In this document: piece after piece, positions 43,913 through 48,824 of the stretch
How positions within the stretch are numbered: position 1 is the stretch's first letter
Layout of the letters: every line of letters starts with the position of its first letter
Assembly: GCF_002531935.1 (NCBI RefSeq)
Contig: NZ_NWSV01000036.1
Coordinates: 1 to 48,824, forward strand
DNA length: 48,824 bases
Direction of reading: 5' to 3'
DNA from: Rhizobium chutanense
GTDB lineage: Bacteria; Pseudomonadota; Alphaproteobacteria; Rhizobiales; Rhizobiaceae
Notes under the pieces: model-generated
What the model was told of the DNA's origin: nothing
What the model saw: the letters and a program-made list of their open reading frames with translations, nothing else
The model's database searches: none
Made by a program: the position numbers and the translations under genes

Positions 43913-44951
43913 ATGAATCGATTTGCCACCTGTTTTAAAGATCTGCCCGACCCTCGGGGCGCAACACACGTCATCCGCTGATGTCGATCCTGTTCATTGC
44001 CATTGCCCTGATCGTTTGCGGCGCCGAAAGCTGCGCCGACATGGCCGATTCGGCGTTTCCAAAAAGAAGTGGCTCAAGACGATCGTGCCGCTGCCCTATG
44101 GCATCGCCGGCCATGGCACCTTCTCCACCGTTTTCCGCTGCCTCAATCAGGTTGCCTTCGAAGCCGCTTTACCGAAGCCTTTGCAAAGGGCATGGAAGGC
44201 GTGGTGGCGGTCGACGGCAAGGCGGTACGAGGCGACGCCGCTGCCCCTCGTCAAGGTCTGGGCTGCCGGTTGCGGCCTGGTCATCGGCCAACAGACCGCG
44301 CCGGGCCGCAACGAGGTCCAAGGGGCGCTCGATGCGCTTGCGCTTTTGTCGCTGGAAGGTGCCATCGTCACCGCCGATGCCCTGCATTGCCGCGCCGATA
44401 CCGCTCATGCCATCCTTTCCGCCGGCGGCGACTATGCCCTGGCGTTGAAGGCCAATCAGCCCGGCCTCCTGGCACAGACGATTGCTCGTCTGGACGACGT
44501 CGAGCCACTCGGCGTCCAGACCGCCGCCGAGAATGACCATGACCGCTGCGAAAGACGCCGTGCCTGCATCGTCGCCGTCAATGACATCGACTTCCCCGGC
44601 CTGCAGGCCATCGGCTCCGTCGAGGCCACAAGCCGTCATGCCGATGGCCGTCTGACCAGCCATGTCCGCTACTTCCTGCTCTCCACCGTCATGTCGGCTG
44701 CCGCCCTGATCGAGGTAACCAGAACTCATTGGCAGATCGAAAACAAACTGCACTGGGTGCTCGACGTCCAGTTCCGCGAGGATGCCGCCAGAAACCGTAA
44801 GGATCACGGACCGGCAAACATTGCTCTGTTACGAAAGATTGCCCTCAACCTCATCCGGGCCCATCCAGATAAGGCCTCCATTCGTCGAAAGATCAAGAAG
44901 GCAGGGTGGGACGATCAGTTCCTCATCTCTATCATCGCTCATATGCGATAG
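43913..44951 (+). mobile_element. ISAs1-family transposase, broken by frameshifts
   Basis: GGAGG precedes the ATG at 43913. The N-terminus reads NRFATCFKDLPDPRGA, and the frame is lost at once. Further parts lie in other frames: SILFIAIALIVCGAESCADM, FGVSKKKWLKTIVPLPYGIA, FAKGMEGVVAVDGKAVRGDA (first Asp). From about 44250 to the stop the frame is intact, with IVTADALHCRADTAHAILSA (second Asp) and THWQIENKLHWVLDVQFRED (Glu region). At least three indels make it inactive. Terminal repeats were not located. Confidence 0.82.
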
Positions 44952-46009
44952 CCCTGCTTCACCAGGGGAATTTGAGTGCCGGCAGAAAGCGGTCGCTCGC
45001 AGCCAGAAAAATAATTGGCAGCAAGATCGCCTGGCATCCTTTAACATGCCGAAAGCGGAAAAAAATACGTGACAGCCTCCGATCCCTCTCTGAGCCGAGG
45101 CCATCCATGATGGTAGAGAATCCGCAAGTCTTCGGCTGTCTGACACGACCAGCCGGTACGAATGCGGTACTGCCACGGCTCTCCTCCAGGCGCCCGTTTT
45201 TGATCTCTCGATATCTAAATTTGTGCAGACGAGCAGGCAAAGCTATAACGGCAGGATCAACGAATACTGGTAGCTCTCAGACAATCTGGATCGATATCAA
45301 CCGGGAATGCCTGCATATGTAGGGAGGATTCAAGCACGGCGTGAGGGCGATGCAGACGGACGAGGCGGAGACGTCACGGAAACCCGAGAGCACCTGCATC
45401 ACCTCGCTCGAGGTTTCCAGGCGGCCTTGTAGGAGACCCGCGGCGTAGTGCCCCGAAAACCCCACCGCGCAAATGCTGATTATGAAAGACAGTACGAAAA
45501 TGATTACTCTGTAGCCGGAAACGGGACAACAGCCTGTCCATTGTGGTCGATCCTTGTCCATAGGCGGTGAAGAAACTTCATCAATCGGGATCCGCCTCCG
45601 AGGGAAGCATCGAATCATCAATGACGACACGAAAGCTGCGCGACCGAGGTTGTCTGTCAACAGATTGTCTGATAAAGCTTGCTAATGTTCGAACTGTCTC
45701 ACAAACTTGCGGAGGAATAACTCCGTAACAGAACCGGCGCTGCCGCAGCCGGCACAACTTTCACTGCTGAAATCGATTGCCGCGATGTTCCTTGTTTTCA
45801 ATGGAAAGCGGTGACCGCATCTCGGCTATGTGAAGGCTTCGAACATGTCGTCGTCCTCGCGACGGCGGGACGCGACGCCTTGATGAACAAACGGGCGTCC
45901 TTTTTATGGATGGACGGCTCCATGGCGCCGAGATCACCAGCTTCCCCGATATGCATCTTGAGATGTTGATCTGGGACAGGTAAGTATTGAGATTCAAGAA
46001 GCAGAGAAG
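44952..46009. other. 1.06-kb region, one possible membrane-protein remnant
   Basis: Mostly unassigned. On the - strand, about 45353-45561, a frame encodes a hydrophobic helix (YRVIIFVLSFIISICAVGFS) followed by GHYAAGLLQGRLETSSEVMQ, like the first membrane span and start of the periplasmic part of a chemoreceptor or sensor. It soon loses coherence. No ribosome site. I see nothing else here. Confidence 0.3.
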
Positions 46010-48454
46010 ATGATTGATAAGAAAGCATTGCTCGATAATATGACCTTGGCGGAGCAGGTCTCGCTACTTTCCGGCGATACGTTCTGGTCTTTACCGCCCA
46101 TCGACCGCCTAGGGATAGGGAGATTGCGCTTGACCGACGGCCCCAACGGCGCCCGCGGGGCGGGGTCTTTTGTCGGAGGTGTGACTGCAGCGGCTTTCCC
46201 GGTGGGCATCGCCATCGGAGCGAGTTGGAACCCGGATCTAGCCAAGGAAATCGGCAGTGCCCTAGGTGACGAGGTTCTTTCAAAAGGTGCCCACGTCTCG
46301 TTAGCCCCCACCGTTAACATCCAGCGTAGCGTCACAAACGGCCGCAACTTTGAGTGCTTCTCTGAGGATCCGATCCTGACGGCGGAACTTGCAGTCGGCT
46401 ATATCGAAGGTCTGCAGTCCACGAAAGTCGGTGCCACGATAAAACATTTCGTCGGCAACGAGTCCGAGATTGAACGTACAACCATCTCTTCAGATATCGA
46501 TGAACGCACGCTGCGCGAAGTCTACCTGATACCCTTTGAGACGGCGGTGAAGCGGGCAAAGGTCTGGGCCGTGATGTCTTCGTATAACAAGCTAAACGGT
46601 ACTTACACGGCGGAAAGCCATTGGCTGTTGAACGAGGTTCTGCGCGGTGACTGGGGTTTTAACGGCGTGGTGATGTCGGACTGGTTCGGCTCGCGTTCGA
46701 CCGCACCCACCGTGAATGCTGGGCTGGATCTGGAGATGCCGGGCCCGACCCGCGATCGCGGCTCCAAGCTACTGGCTGCGGTCGAAGGCGGCGAGGTTAG
46801 TGTCGAGACGATCCGCGCCTGTGTGCGCAATATCCTGACTTTGATGGAACGCACCGGCGCTATCAACGATCATCGCGAGTTTAAGGAGTACGCCATTGAT
46901 CAACCGAAACATAGGGCATTGATCAGGCGCGCGGGAGCGGAAAGCGCAGTTCTGCTACAGAATGACGGGATCCTGCCATTGGCTCAGCAAGGTATGGTCG
47001 CCATCATTGGACCCAATGCCAAGGTCGCGCAGGTGATGGGAGGCGGCTCGGCGCAGTTGAACCCTCACTATGTCATCAGTCCGTGGCAGGGGCTGGTGGA
47101 CGCGCTGGGTGAGGAGAATCTGTGCTACGCTCAGGGCTGCAACAATTATCGGTTTCAGCCGCTAATCGAAAACCCCACAACCTTCGAGTTTTTCCAAGGA
47201 AGGGAGCTAGCTGGCGAACCGGTGAAGGTCGTCGAGGAACCGTCGAGCCTTGGTGTATGGTTGCCCCCCGTGGCCGAGGGCTTTGTCGATCCCCTTCGCT
47301 TTTCGGCTAGAATGCGCACCATCTTCACAGCCTCGGAAGCCGGCGTCTATCGCGTCGGACTAACCTCGGCCGGGCTTGGCCGGGTCTATGTGGACGGCAG
47401 ACTTGTGGTGGACGCTTGGGCTTCCTGGATACGTGGTACCACATTCTTTGAAGAAGGCTGCGAAGAGGTCGTGGGTGAAATCACGCTCGAAGCCGGCCGT
47501 ACATACGAGGTCGTCGCCGAGTACGCCCGGCACGACCACGTCAACCTCTATATCGCCGCAATTCGGGTAGGAATAGGCAGATTTTCGGCCGAAGCGGAGA
47601 TTGCCGAGGCAGCAGCCGTCGCGGCAAAGGCTGATCATGCGGTAGTCTTCGTGGGCAGAACGGGCGACTGGGATACCGAGGGCTCCGATCTTCGCGGTAT
47701 TGCACTTCCCGGTCTGCAGAACCAGCTTGTTGAGGCGGTAATTGCGGCCAATCCGAACACGATCGTCGTACTACAAACCGGTGGACCGGTGGAAATGCCC
47801 TGGCTTTCCGGTGCTCGTGCAGTACTGCAATGCTGGTATCCCGGACAGGAGGCTGGCAACGCGATCGCCGATGTGCTCCTCGGCAAGGCCGAGCCCTCGG
47901 GCCGACTGGCACAGACCTTCCCCGTGCGCTGGGCTGACAACCCCACACATACTGAGGATGACGCGGTCTATCCAGGTAAGGACGGCCATGTGCGATATGA
48001 CGAAGGTGTGTTCGTCGGTTATCGGCACTACGACCGCCACGGCATTAAGCCGCTGTTCCCGTTCGGTCATGGTCTCGGTTATTCAAGCTTTGCGATGTCG
48101 GACCTGACGGTAGGGCTACCAGACGCTGCCGGCGCGGTGACAGTGACACTGGAATTGACCAACATCAGCGAGCGGCCAGGTTCGGCAGTGGTGCAAATCT
48201 ATGTCGGCGATGTTGAAGCATCTATACCCAGACCGGTTAAAGAGCTGAAAGCCTTCTCGAAAATTGCCCTGGAACCCGGTGAGAAACGAAGGTTGCGTTT
48301 CATACTTGACGCCCGAACATTTGCCTTCTTCGACACGACCGAGCGGCGTTGGCGGATAGAGGCGGGGGAATTTGCAGTGATGGCTGGGTTCTCGGCCACC
48401 GACATCCGTTTGAGTTTAACTGTCACGCAAAAGGGCGCTGTCTTGGCGCTCTGA
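46010..48454 (+). CDS. GH3 beta-glucosidase with PA14 insert, 814 aa
   Basis: A family 3 glycoside hydrolase. The N-terminal (alpha/beta)8 domain includes RLRLTDGPNGARG, the NIQRSVTNGRNFECFSEDP loop, IKHFVGNESE and the nucleophile Asp224 in VVMSDWFGSR. The (alpha/beta)6 domain starts near 300 and is interrupted by a PA14 carbohydrate-binding insert (about 395-545). It resumes with AVVFVGRTGDWDTEGSDL, where acid/base candidates lie. The C-terminal Fn3-like domain holds PRPVKELKAFSKIALEPGEK. No signal peptide, so it likely acts on imported beta-glucosides. Start preceded by GCAGAGAAG. Intact, unlike the IS debris on its left. Confidence 0.92.
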   Translation: MIDKKALLDNMTLAEQVSLLSGDTFWSLPPIDRLGIGRLRLTDGPNGARGAGSFVGGVTAAAFPVGIAIGASWNPDLAKEIGSALGDEVLSKGAHVSLAPTVNIQRSVTNGRNFECFSEDPILTAELAVGYIEGLQSTKVGATIKHFVGNESEIERTTISSDIDERTLREVYLIPFETAVKRAKVWAVMSSYNKLNGTYTAESHWLLNEVLRGDWGFNGVVMSDWFGSRSTAPTVNAGLDLEMPGPTRDRGSKLLAAVEGGEVSVETIRACVRNILTLMERTGAINDHREFKEYAIDQPKHRALIRRAGAESAVLLQNDGILPLAQQGMVAIIGPNAKVAQVMGGGSAQLNPHYVISPWQGLVDALGEENLCYAQGCNNYRFQPLIENPTTFEFFQGRELAGEPVKVVEEPSSLGVWLPPVAEGFVDPLRFSARMRTIFTASEAGVYRVGLTSAGLGRVYVDGRLVVDAWASWIRGTTFFEEGCEEVVGEITLEAGRTYEVVAEYARHDHVNLYIAAIRVGIGRFSAEAEIAEAAAVAAKADHAVVFVGRTGDWDTEGSDLRGIALPGLQNQLVEAVIAANPNTIVVLQTGGPVEMPWLSGARAVLQCWYPGQEAGNAIADVLLGKAEPSGRLAQTFPVRWADNPTHTEDDAVYPGKDGHVRYDEGVFVGYRHYDRHGIKPLFPFGHGLGYSSFAMSDLTVGLPDAAGAVTVTLELTNISERPGSAVVQIYVGDVEASIPRPVKELKAFSKIALEPGEKRRLRFILDARTFAFFDTTERRWRIEAGEFAVMAGFSATDIRLSLTVTQKGAVLAL

Positions 48455-48824
48455 ATGGGCCGCAAATCAATGACCACATTGGGCAGTGGTCGAGTTCCAA
48501 CGTATGCAGTTTTGGCGGTGAAGCTGGGTGAGTTGAGTGAGAGAATGCCTCAAAACCGGTACTTGGTTAATGGCATGGCGAAACACCGCCTGCGCCTCCA
48601 AAAACAGGCAATGTTTTCTGAACGATCGTAAGCGCGATTTTCCCCGCACCTTCTGCAATTGAGTGAGCTTTGGCATGAGGTGTCCACCAAAATAGGTGGA
48701 CACCAAGGGATGGAAGAAGTGACCTGCCACTGAATTTTCATCCGGCGGCGACTAGATGTGGAGCCTCAACAGGTTGTCCTGGGTAAGAGCGAGCCTAGTG
48801 ATTGGTGGTTTTGAGTTTAGACTT
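48455..48824. other. Right edge, 370 bp, no gene recognised
   Basis: Frames on both strands are short and unfamiliar. The stretch contains the inverted repeat listed separately and may be the edge of an insertion sequence continuing outside the window. Confidence 0.3.
48679..48704. repeat. Perfect 10-bp inverted repeat GGTGTCCACC / GGTGGACACC
   Basis: The arms are separated by AAAATA. It lies 225 bp after the GH3 stop. It could be a terminator-like hairpin or, more likely given the TGTCCACC sequence, two abutted insertion-sequence ends. Confidence 0.45.

Overview
The window reads as an accessory replicon of a Rhizobium species, most likely an R. etli-type symbiotic plasmid. The strongest clue is a secreted avidin at 33664-34131 that, from memory, matches rhizavidin of R. 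etli CFN42 (symbiotic plasmid p42d). SyrB-type regulator genes, FixK/FNR-type anaeroboxes and remnants of IS66, IS256 and ISAs1 elements fit the same source. I ran no database search, so the species assignment is inference. No tRNA, rRNA or CRISPR array was seen.

Layout. 0.3-3.5 kb: a SoxR regulator faces an SDR/QueA-like gene pair across a perfect 16-bp SoxR operator, followed by the decayed 3' end of a dnaE2/imuC gene. 3.7-5.9 kb: small plasmid or mobile-element genes (HUH-like protein, mini-HTH protein, DUF2188 protein, a 42-residue membrane peptide) with several perfect hairpins. 5.9-17 kb: a defence island with an Abi-alpha protein, a leftward unit (small protein, TIR/CAP12-like protein, tyrosine recombinase), the type IV restriction pair mcrB-mcrC, a HelD-like helicase and a convergent phospholipase-D-type nuclease. 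17.7-20.4 kb: two SyrB-family genes (the second frameshifted) and a GSU2403-type nucleotidyltransferase behind a perfect 29-bp palindrome.

20.4-30.3 kb: a decaying low-oxygen/stress block: P-type ATPase remnant, UspA, PNPOx-like protein, Zn-alcohol dehydrogenase remnant, HtrA protease, triple-BON protein, hybrid histidine kinase remnant, phosphoketolase remnant, type III polyketide synthase, CBS-BON protein and ABC transporter remnant. Three near-consensus anaeroboxes and one degenerate one lie 50-90 bp before genes of this block, so it looks like a FixK/FnrN regulon. Many of its genes carry frameshifts, and the dehydrogenase remnant contains an apparent small internal inversion. 30.3-33.4 kb: a broken leftward molybdenum-hydroxylase operon with an intact AHL-lactonase-like metallo-hydrolase between subunit genes, truncated next to an IS256 fragment. 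33.6-36 kb: rhizavidin, then nested IS66 and recombinase debris. 36-38.4 kb: a periplasmic multicopper oxidase and a small companion gene. 39-43.8 kb: a dihydrofolate-reductase-like protein, three SDR oxidoreductases and a LysR regulator. 43.9-45 kb: a broken ISAs1 transposase. 46-48.5 kb: a GH3 beta-glucosidase with a PA14 insert.

Most notable are the multi-gene defence island (with a C6-tract frameshift in the TIR gene and its translational coupling to an integrase), the anaerobox regulon in decay, and the palindrome-controlled nucleotidyltransferase. Frameshifts are so common that either this is a genuinely decaying region or base-calling errors contribute; the sequence alone cannot separate these.
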